This document shows, in pieces, positions 18,346 to 26,401 of a stretch of 32,465 nucleotides of DNA (its first letter is position 1; each line of letters starts with the position of its first letter). A model generated the notes under the pieces. It saw only the letters and a list, made by a program, of their open reading frames with translations. It ran no database searches and was not told the origin of the DNA. Source of the DNA: Spirochaetota bacterium (lineage in GTDB: Bacteria > Spirochaetota > B62-G9 > DRHN01); assembly GCA_030673105.1 (NCBI GenBank), contig DAOVJS010000008.1, positions 1-32,465 of the forward strand, in the 5' to 3' direction. A program made the position numbers and the translations under genes.

Positions 18346-20800
18346 CGGCTAAAACCTTTTCCGTTTTATTGTATCGAATATTCTTAGCTATAAGGGCAAA
18401 AAGTATGACTCCGCCGATCGTGAAAACACCAATAAAACCAATACTTGTGGAGAAACCTAATGCGGCGATTAAAACACCCGCAATAATCGGTACAGCAATA
18501 GCAATCATCTTTTCATAGGTGGCATATATACTCATCAGCTTTGTTTCTCCCATTTCCCTCGCTTCTTTTGTTGAAATAATATAGGCTTCATTTACAGAAC
18601 TGACTATCATGCTCCCGATACCCATTGCCAGTATAGTCATTATCATCAGTATTACATTGTCATAGAGGAAAAAGACCAGAAGGAATACACCGGTTATAAG
18701 ATTTCCAATTATTATAAAAAGTTTATTATTTTTAATCCTGTCCGAAGCACGGCTCAAAAGAGGCGTGCTGAGGGCTATTAATCCATATAGGGTAAGTATT
18801 CGTCCTATATTCGACTGGGAGATTTCCATTGTATTCATGTGCAGAGGGAAGACATATTGAAAGAGCCCGATATAGGCCAGCTGAATTGGAATAGTGGTAA
18901 AAAGCAGGTGTGCCACCAGTGTCCGGTCTTTAAAAATATGGAAAAAGGACTTAAGCCCTATTTTTTTAGTCTGCGGTGCCGGGCCTTTATATTCCGCTTG
19001 AAAATATGAAAGCACAAACAGCCCCAGTAAAACAGCGAATCCTGCGGCAACAAAGAACCCCATTCTGTAGCCCAGTCGGTTTACAAGAACACCTCCTATG
19101 GAAATAGCGCAAATGGATGCTGCCGCGAAGCCGCCCAGCCAGCTGCCGAAACCGCTCGTCCTGTTGCCCGGATCGGTAAATCTGATAATCATATTGGTAC
19201 TGTTTATTATTCCCGCTCCATACCCTAATCCTGCTACAAGCCTGGCGATAATAAGCAGTACCATGTTATTCGAAAATGCTGATAACATGGTCCCTCCGCC
19301 AAACAGTACGAGCGACAGAAGAAATATATTGCGGATTGAAAACCTGTTTGAAATAAATCCGATGACAGGGATAATAATCGCCGCCCCTATCATATAACTT
19401 GATATCGGAAGACTGAGAATGGTGTCTTTTGCCAGATTCATCAAGCTGAAATGAGAAACCTCGAAGACTTCTTTTATAAATATAGGTAGAAATGAAAGGG
19501 GAACAAGTGTGGCGAAGAAAAACAGGAAAGATGTTACTCTTATAATCTGAAGTTTCCGGCCGCTGTCGGCTTCTATCAGTTCGATCTGTTTCTTTCCGGG
19601 AGCTTCGGTGGGCAGGATAATTGAAAGAATGCGCAGCAGCTCGATGCTGAATATCATGGCCACGACTATAATGGTTAATGCGTCGAAGAGAATATCATTA
19701 AGCCGCTTCTGTATCAGCTTCGTGTTAATAAAGACTGCCAGGTAGCCCTTTACGGCTCTTCTGCTTTTAAGGGGAATTATTCTTTTTATATCAGTACTGT
19801 CAAGCTTAACCTGATAACCTTCAATATCCGCGGACGAGCTTTCAAGTATGCTGCTAGCGTGATAAATATCATCTTCAAGATTGGCCCGGTATAAGGCTCT
19901 CCCGTCCGGATCCGTTATTGTTATTTCAACAGCCTGGGGATTATTCTCAAGCCGCCCGACAAGTAATTTTTCCGCCTTTTTCAGATTGTCAACAGGTATA
20001 TCCCAGTCAAGAATGTATTCCATGTCATTCTTAATCGCTTTTGAAAGAGTATCAACATTGGCATTAAAAATCCGGATGTACGCTTTTCTATAGTAGTTGT
20101 TGTTCATGTAAGTAAATATAAGCTGTGAAATAACCAGAATAAAAATGATAACAATAGTACTCTTGACCTGGGGTTTTAAACCCTTTTCCCTCTCTTTATG
20201 GAAGAGTCCGATAACTATCTGAAGAATAATCATTACCAGAATGGCGGAAATTAAAATAGCAGTGAAATAGAAAAGGTTATCCTTTATAATTGTTTTAACT
20301 TTATCAGAAATGACAGTAGTGTTAAACTGAAGATGTACAGTACCCACCCACCTCTGCTGGTTATAGTATATAGGCAGGGAAATAAAAGCGGCTCCCCTGT
20401 AAACGCTTACCTCACTCAGATAAAGCTGGTCCTGGTCAGGATTTTCAACAAATACAGGAAATTCATCGGATCCTACTATGTGCCCGACTGTCTGGCTGTC
20501 GGTGCTGTAGATAATTTTTCTGTCCGGAAAGGTGACATACAATTCTTCTATGTTTTCATTTTCAGTCATAATATTGGAAAAGATTGTATCCATTCCGCTG
20601 AAAAGAGATATGGGTTTACCAAAGTTTACCCCGGTTTCTATTTCACGTTTCAGGTCTCTGGCGATTATTCTGAAATTGGATATAAGGGTGTCTCTGTAAG
20701 TTTTTTCGAAGGATGAAATCGCCAGGATCGCGTTCAATGCCTGGGCGACAACAAGTACGATGACTGAAGCGATAATCGCGTTCCTTATTCTTTTATTCAT
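18335..20800 (-). CDS. Fusion protein: two TM-bounded extracytoplasmic sensor-like domains plus C-terminal MFS transporter
   Basis: 821 aa; TM-extracytoplasmic-TM repeated twice, then a 12-TM-like MFS half with RLVAGLGYGAGIINSTNMIIRF. Confidence 0.8.
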   Translation of the reverse strand: MNKRIRNAIIASVIVLVVAQALNAILAISSFEKTYRDTLISNFRIIARDLKREIETGVNFGKPISLFSGMDTIFSNIMTENENIEELYVTFPDRKIIYSTDSQTVGHIVGSDEFPVFVENPDQDQLYLSEVSVYRGAAFISLPIYYNQQRWVGTVHLQFNTTVISDKVKTIIKDNLFYFTAILISAILVMIILQIVIGLFHKEREKGLKPQVKSTIVIIFILVISQLIFTYMNNNYYRKAYIRIFNANVDTLSKAIKNDMEYILDWDIPVDNLKKAEKLLVGRLENNPQAVEITITDPDGRALYRANLEDDIYHASSILESSSADIEGYQVKLDSTDIKRIIPLKSRRAVKGYLAVFINTKLIQKRLNDILFDALTIIVVAMIFSIELLRILSIILPTEAPGKKQIELIEADSGRKLQIIRVTSFLFFFATLVPLSFLPIFIKEVFEVSHFSLMNLAKDTILSLPISSYMIGAAIIIPVIGFISNRFSIRNIFLLSLVLFGGGTMLSAFSNNMVLLIIARLVAGLGYGAGIINSTNMIIRFTDPGNRTSGFGSWLGGFAAASICAISIGGVLVNRLGYRMGFFVAAGFAVLLGLFVLSYFQAEYKGPAPQTKKIGLKSFFHIFKDRTLVAHLLFTTIPIQLAYIGLFQYVFPLHMNTMEISQSNIGRILTLYGLIALSTPLLSRASDRIKNNKLFIIIGNLITGVFLLVFFLYDNVILMIMTILAMGIGSMIVSSVNEAYIISTKEAREMGETKLMSIYATYEKMIAIAVPIIAGVLIAALGFSTSIGFIGVFTIGGVILFALIAKNIRYNKTEKVLADEG

Positions 20801-22068
20801 TTCTGGCCCCTGAAAGGAATATTCGTGTAAATTTCATCAGAACTGGCAATAATGTCTATGGGTATATCGTATTCGATCCTGTTTGCCTCTGCCAGATTTA
20901 TGGCGATATGAGGCACATGCTCGAAAATCTGGTTAATTGAACTCGGCAGTTTTCCCCTCAGAATCTGTATGATATTTTTAGCGTTATGTATCCCTGTTGC
21001 TACTTCCTCGCTTTCTGACACACCAAAAAGCACCCCCAGCTTTACATAGGCTGAGCCTTTCATGGAGAAAGAGGGTATCTGATAGCGGTTCATGATTTCC
21101 ATGATATTCGGCAGGTTCCGGGCGCTCAAACCATTTACTATACCAAGGTAAATCGCGTCAGCCTCCCGGCACAACTCTTCCACGGCGACAAGATACCGGG
21201 TTTCACAGGCCTCTTCTCCTTCGTCAACCGGCAGAACATTCGTGTTATGGACAATCTTAAAACCTTTCTCCTGCGCGATAAGTTCAACATCGCTTACAGC
21301 CCCGTATGCACGGCCTTCATCTGTATCTTCATATATAATACCAAGGCGTTCAAATCCGACAACATCATAGAACATTCTTATCTGGCGCTTGTAACGATCC
21401 GGATCAACACGCACGGTAAGATTATCCCGTCCTGAGTCATCATAGGAGGTGATAATTTCTGAGCCAAGGGGGTCAGATATTGAATCTGCGACAACCGGAA
21501 TTCTCAGATCATCAAGCGCTGAGAAGACCTGTCCCGGGCCTGTGCCCAGCGCGATAATCAGGTCGACACTGCTGTCTTCTGATAAAAGATTCCGGAATGT
21601 CCGGGATTTCGCAGTATCTGTATCCCATTCGAGATCAAAGTATAAGTTCCGGGAAAAGGTGAGATAATCAGAATATTCGTTTTCTTCCAACATTTTTAAA
21701 ATATCTATGACTTCCCTGATCTGTCTCATATCAGGATCATAATAGAAATCAGCTTCCGCGATGTCGTCCATCCACCCGATTTCTATCAGTCCGTTTATCA
21801 TACCGACAAAGACTTCACTGTAATCGGGAAAATCCTCCCATATGCCGTAGATGACTACTGCAATATTGTGTTTCCGGTTCCCTTCCTTTAAAAATGGCTC
21901 GAGACTGAATTCCTGTAAATCGGTATGCGCCTTGTCTGTAATATCTACGGCTGTATCTCTTTTCTCTATTGGAGAAGTGACCGGGCCCTGGGTTTCCTGC
22001 TTTCCGCGCGAGCATGAAAAAATCAGCATAAGAAGAAGAGGAAATATCAATAGAAGAAGTCGTTTCAT
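20797..22068 (-). CDS. Lipoprotein, COG2984-like ABC-type substrate-binding protein
   Basis: Lipobox LIFSC near the N-terminus; DLIIALGTGPGQVFSALDDLRIPVVADSISDPLGS and RLGIIYEDTDEGRAYGA; 4-nt ATGA overlap with the MFS fusion. Confidence 0.75.
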   Translation of the reverse strand: MKRLLLLIFPLLLMLIFSCSRGKQETQGPVTSPIEKRDTAVDITDKAHTDLQEFSLEPFLKEGNRKHNIAVVIYGIWEDFPDYSEVFVGMINGLIEIGWMDDIAEADFYYDPDMRQIREVIDILKMLEENEYSDYLTFSRNLYFDLEWDTDTAKSRTFRNLLSEDSSVDLIIALGTGPGQVFSALDDLRIPVVADSISDPLGSEIITSYDDSGRDNLTVRVDPDRYKRQIRMFYDVVGFERLGIIYEDTDEGRAYGAVSDVELIAQEKGFKIVHNTNVLPVDEGEEACETRYLVAVEELCREADAIYLGIVNGLSARNLPNIMEIMNRYQIPSFSMKGSAYVKLGVLFGVSESEEVATGIHNAKNIIQILRGKLPSSINQIFEHVPHIAINLAEANRIEYDIPIDIIASSDEIYTNIPFRGQK

Positions 22069-22165
22069 TTACCTGCCTCCAGTTAATACTGCTTAACAGA
22101 AATGTTAATATTCTTTATGCAGCATTGATAAAGCATTAAATATTGAACATTTACTTGCCTATTAT

Positions 22166-23215
22166 TTAAGGTTCAGCAAAACACTTTTTTATCTGCGGTG
22201 AAATATATGCCTGAGCGGCACTGTTATAGTTAAGTATAAAATCAATAGACCCTCCAACGCAATACTTTTTTTTACTTTCAGATATATCAACAACTGTATA
22301 GTCGTGGGTCGAACCGGTTATACGTACTCCGGGATCTTTTGGAATCATCCCTTCTATAGGCGATCCGAGTTTTCCAAAATCAAGAACCGCTCTTTTTTGA
22401 TAACCAGAATCTTTATTCATGGTTTTTTCACCGAATGCGTTATAACCATAAATACCCCGGCTATCCACATTCTTATCTCTAATTTCAAGGATTCCTCCTG
22501 ATAGTATGAAGGCATCATTGATTAAGCCCTGTATGGGCTTATTCTCTATAAGATTATAACCGAAAAAGATCGCCTCCCCGATCCGGATCTGGTTCACTTC
22601 ATCAGGAAGAAGGTCATTAACCAGCGCAGGATATACCGCGGTGCCGCCGAAAGAGATAAATTCAAATTCATAGCCTGTTCTACTTTTTACAGCACTAAGT
22701 GCATTCTTGAGAACAGAGGACACATCCCTGTCAGGGAGCTTGCCCATGAGGCATCCGAAATTCGCGCTCAGGCCGGCAATAGAAATGTTTGGAAGCTTTA
22801 AAGATTTCTCAACAAATTCCGGCAGCTCGCCCGGAAGTATTCCTTCCCGCAGGTCACCCAGCTCGAAAGCCAGGAATACCCTGTAATTTTTATGGTCAGC
22901 CCTTTCAGAAAGGGATTTTATAACATCCATGCTTGATGTATAAATATAATCACAGCTAATGTTACCGCTCCTGGCTTCGTTTAATCTTATTTTTAACAGG
23001 AACCGCTTGATATCTGTTGCAAGATTATTAAAATTATCAAGGCTTGAGTCAGCGATCGTGTCTACCCCGCAGCCCTTGAAGGCTTTAACGATAACAGGAT
23101 CTGAGAGGCAGATCTTTGTTACAGGGACAAGACTACATTCCCTGCTCTCGCATAAATTTTTTACTGATTTTAGATTTTTTAAAATCGATGAAATATTAAT
23201 GTTCAGAACAGACAT
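22166..23215 (-). CDS. Alanine/ornithine racemase-family PLP enzyme (Orr-like)
   Basis: LVPVTKICLSDPVIVKAFKGCGVDTIADSSLDN (PLP Lys region), ISFGGTAVYPALV, NQIRIGEAIFFGYN. Confidence 0.78.
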   Translation of the reverse strand: MSVLNINISSILKNLKSVKNLCESRECSLVPVTKICLSDPVIVKAFKGCGVDTIADSSLDNFNNLATDIKRFLLKIRLNEARSGNISCDYIYTSSMDVIKSLSERADHKNYRVFLAFELGDLREGILPGELPEFVEKSLKLPNISIAGLSANFGCLMGKLPDRDVSSVLKNALSAVKSRTGYEFEFISFGGTAVYPALVNDLLPDEVNQIRIGEAIFFGYNLIENKPIQGLINDAFILSGGILEIRDKNVDSRGIYGYNAFGEKTMNKDSGYQKRAVLDFGKLGSPIEGMIPKDPGVRITGSTHDYTVVDISESKKKYCVGGSIDFILNYNSAAQAYISPQIKKCFAEP

Positions 23216-23216
23216 G

Positions 23217-24026
23217 TCAGTTCCCTTTTCTGGCAGTTACAATAATCATCCCGTCTCTTATAGCAGCGTCATGGGGTGTGCCGTTATAATCCGAGTAGAG
23301 GCCGGTTACTTCAAGCCCCGCACGGGCAAACAGGTGTATCAGCTCAAAGGAAAAGAAGTACCGCATGGAGAAACGGTGTACCAGGCGTTCCTTTTTACCA
23401 TTCCTGTGCGTCACATAGAATATAGAATCCTTGACTTCAACCTGCCGGGTATAATCCCGTTCAACGTAACAGAATCTGCGGTACACTTTCCTGCCATCGG
23501 GCATTGTAAACTCAGGGGTAATATCAAATTCCTTGAATGCACCTGTATCCTCAAGGGCCTGGACTGATTCATTGAACACTGTCATGAAAAACGTTCCGCC
23601 GGGCTCTAAATGTCTGTTAACCGATTCAAGGCAGGATAGCTGGTCCTCTACCTCTGTTAGATAGGTAAATGAGCTGTAAGGGATGGTTACAAGGGGAAAA
23701 GTCCTGTTTATATTAAAATCCCGCATGTCTCTTTCAAGCAGGGTTATCCGTGACCTCACCACCTCTTTTTCTTTCTCTATCTGTTTCCGGCAAAGATTCA
23801 GCATTCGTGAAGAGATGTCCAGGCCGATGATTTCTATTCCGGCTTTTGCTAACGGTATTATCGTCCTTCCCGTGCCGGTGGCGAGCTCCAGTACGGGGCC
23901 ACCTGACTGTTTCGCGAGATTAATATAATAATCAATATCATCTGCGTATGGCAGAATATAATCATAGTATTCTGCCACAAAATCGTGTTCTATATATCCG
24001 CCTGAAATATCTGTAATTTCTTCCAT
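23217..24026 (-). CDS. Class I SAM-dependent methyltransferase (paralogue 2)
   Basis: PVLELATGTGRTIIPLAKAGIEIIGLDIS motif I; stop 1 nt before the racemase ATG. Confidence 0.85.
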   Translation of the reverse strand: MEEITDISGGYIEHDFVAEYYDYILPYADDIDYYINLAKQSGGPVLELATGTGRTIIPLAKAGIEIIGLDISSRMLNLCRKQIEKEKEVVRSRITLLERDMRDFNINRTFPLVTIPYSSFTYLTEVEDQLSCLESVNRHLEPGGTFFMTVFNESVQALEDTGAFKEFDITPEFTMPDGRKVYRRFCYVERDYTRQVEVKDSIFYVTHRNGKKERLVHRFSMRYFFSFELIHLFARAGLEVTGLYSDYNGTPHDAAIRDGMIIVTARKGN

Positions 24027-24049
24027 TTTTTCCTGATACTATCTTTCCG
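24013..24049. repeat. Direct repeat copy A (about 37 bp) flanking the aldolase region
   Basis: GTAATTTCTTCCATTTTTT-CCTGATACTATCTTTCCG, covers the start of methyltransferase 2. Confidence 0.85.
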
Positions 24050-24252
24050 TTATTGTACTTTCTTTCAGGTGAAGATGTCAATCCATATAAGTGATACAGG
24101 TAAAACTTTGTAATGACATCACGGATCCATTTTGAGAGTACTCTTATTTGGAGTTTATTGAGAACAAAGATTCAGGTACAGTTGGACATTAAATACAGCA
24201 GCTAAAATAACGGTATTACATAACGGCAATGTCGTTTATATAAGATCCGTTT

Positions 24253-25284
24253 TTACCTGAAAAGTGTTTTTCCGGAAGATTCCAGATCATCACAGGCCTG
24301 CATCAGCCGCTCGGTCATACCTCTTTCCGCAAGTTTGAGATATGACCTCGGGTCATAGGTTTTTTTATTGCCTATGTCGCCATCAATTTTTAATACACCA
24401 TCATAGTTTTTAGCCATGTAATCGAAAATGGGCCTGGTAAAAGCGTACTGAGTATCGGTGTCAATGTTCATCTTAACGGCACCGTACTGGAGTGTTTCCT
24501 TGATTTCTTCTTTTGATGAGCCTGAGCCTCCGTGGAAAACCAGAAAAAATCTTGCGGCGTCTCCGAATTCCTTTACCACTGCTTCCTGGCCCTTGCGGAG
24601 GATTTCAGGTTTCAATTTAACATTTCCGGGCTTGTAAACACCGTGCACATTACCGAATGTAGCCGCGAACATATACCGGGCGCCCTTGACAGCGCTCAAC
24701 CTCCTGTGCACTTCAACCATGTCCTCCGGTGTGGTGTACAGTTTTTCTGCAGGAATTCCTTCCGTGTTTATACCATCTTCTTCGCCGCCCACTACCCCGG
24801 CTTCGACTTCGAGAACAATTCCGCATTTCGAGCACCTTTCAAGAAGTCTTACCGCCATATCCATGTTTTCCTTCAAAGGAAGCTCGCTCCCGTCGAACAT
24901 ATGGCTGTTAAACAGGTTGGGCAGTCCCTTCGAACGCCGTTTTTCGGTTTCCATTATTAATGGAATGAGGAATGAATCTACTTTTTTTGGTGAGCAGTGG
25001 TCGGTATGTATAGCAATGTATACGTTGTAGTTCTCGGCCATCCTGCGGATGTGATCCGCCATTGATATTGTGCCGATCACACTGTTTTTTACACCCAGAC
25101 CGGACGCGAATTCACCTCCTCCGGTAGAAACCTGGATAATTCCATCACTATTTTTCTCGGCAAATGCCTGCAGTGCCGCGTTTGCTGTGACCATGGAGGT
25201 TGTGTTAACCCCCGGATAAGCAAAATGGTTTTGCAGCGCGTTTTCAAGCATTTTACAGTAGGTTTTATAATCTGCAACCGGCAT
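24253..25284 (-). CDS. fba: Class II fructose-bisphosphate aldolase
   Basis: YPGVNTTSMVTANAAL, AIHTDHC, LEVEAGVVGGEEDG, FHGGSGSSKEEI, VKMNIDTDTQYAFT. Confidence 0.9.
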   Translation of the reverse strand: MPVADYKTYCKMLENALQNHFAYPGVNTTSMVTANAALQAFAEKNSDGIIQVSTGGGEFASGLGVKNSVIGTISMADHIRRMAENYNVYIAIHTDHCSPKKVDSFLIPLIMETEKRRSKGLPNLFNSHMFDGSELPLKENMDMAVRLLERCSKCGIVLEVEAGVVGGEEDGINTEGIPAEKLYTTPEDMVEVHRRLSAVKGARYMFAATFGNVHGVYKPGNVKLKPEILRKGQEAVVKEFGDAARFFLVFHGGSGSSKEEIKETLQYGAVKMNIDTDTQYAFTRPIFDYMAKNYDGVLKIDGDIGNKKTYDPRSYLKLAERGMTERLMQACDDLESSGKTLFR

Positions 25285-25455
25285 AAAAAGCTCCTTATCT
25301 ATTTATCAAATTTTGAATATAATCAAGGGCAATGAGCAGCAGGTGATAACAGAGTATAAACTTTATTTAGTTTGAAGTAAATAGTATATAATTCAGGCTG
25401 TCCCTTAACATAAAAAATGACTTTTGAGACACAGCAGGTGGTGCCAGGGGCCTGT

Positions 25456-25492
25456 GTAATTTCTTCCATTTTTTGCTTGATACTATTTTCCG
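25456..25492. repeat. Direct repeat copy B (about 37 bp) flanking the aldolase region
   Basis: GTAATTTCTTCCATTTTTTGCTTGATACTAT-TTTCCG; overlaps the 3' end of methyltransferase 1 and contains a vestigial ATGGAAGAAATTACA on the minus strand. Confidence 0.85.
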
Positions 25493-26298
25493 GCTGATTT
25501 TTCAGCGATGATGATCAGCCGCCCCTCTCTGAAGCCCGCGTCAAAGGGCCTGTAATTATAATCGGAATATACTCCTTTCACTTTTAGACCGGTCCGGGCG
25601 CAAAGGTGGATAAGCTCAAACTGAAAGAAATAGCGCATTCCAAATTTATGAACAAGACGCTCATGCCTTCCATCAGGATGGATAATATAAAAGATAGATT
25701 CCTTAATTTCCACCTGCTTTGTGTAATCCCTTTCAACATATCGAAATCCACGAAAAACCGTTCTTCCATCCGGCATTTTGAATTCCGGGGTAATATCGAA
25801 CTCATTGTAAAGACTTTCGTCTGAAAGGCGCGAAACTGCTTCGTTAAATACTGAAAGGACAAAGAGCCCCCCATCTTCAAGGTGTCTCGCGCATGATTCA
25901 AGGCAGGAGAGTTGATCTTCTACATTTAGTAGATACTGAAAAGTACTGAAAGGAATAATTACAAGAGGATATCTTTTTCCAAGATCGAATTTGCGCAAAT
26001 CAGACTTAATAATCTCAACGTTCCTCATGGTTTCTTCCGATTCAGATTTCAATTTGTTCCCGCATATGTTTATCATCTGTTCGGAAAGGTCAATGCCGGT
26101 AATTGAAACTCCGGCTTGCGCTATCGGAACCATTATACGGCCTGTTCCGGAACCCAGCTCCAGCACCGGGCCGCCGGATTTTAAGGCAAGATCTACATAA
26201 ACCTTTATATCCTGTAATTCTCTGAAAATATAATCATAGTATTCACTTACAAAGGGCAGATCAACATATCCGCCTGTAGAGTCCTGCCGGTTTATCAC
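25483..26298 (-). CDS. Class I SAM-dependent methyltransferase (paralogue 1), likely GTG start
   Basis: PVLELGSGTGRIMVPIAQAGVSITGIDLS; long colinear similarity to the 23217-24026 product; AGGAGA upstream of GTG 26298 (ORF extends to 26343). Confidence 0.85.
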   Translation of the reverse strand: MINRQDSTGGYVDLPFVSEYYDYIFRELQDIKVYVDLALKSGGPVLELGSGTGRIMVPIAQAGVSITGIDLSEQMINICGNKLKSESEETMRNVEIIKSDLRKFDLGKRYPLVIIPFSTFQYLLNVEDQLSCLESCARHLEDGGLFVLSVFNEAVSRLSDESLYNEFDITPEFKMPDGRTVFRGFRYVERDYTKQVEIKESIFYIIHPDGRHERLVHKFGMRYFFQFELIHLCARTGLKVKGVYSDYNYRPFDAGFREGRLIIIAEKSAGK

Positions 26299-26401
26299 AA
26301 ATTTCTCCTGATGGATAAGAATGACAGCACCATCCGGAGACATATGATTCGACTGAATTTAATGTATATTTTCATAATCCTCGTGCACCGTAGATCAAAA
26401 G

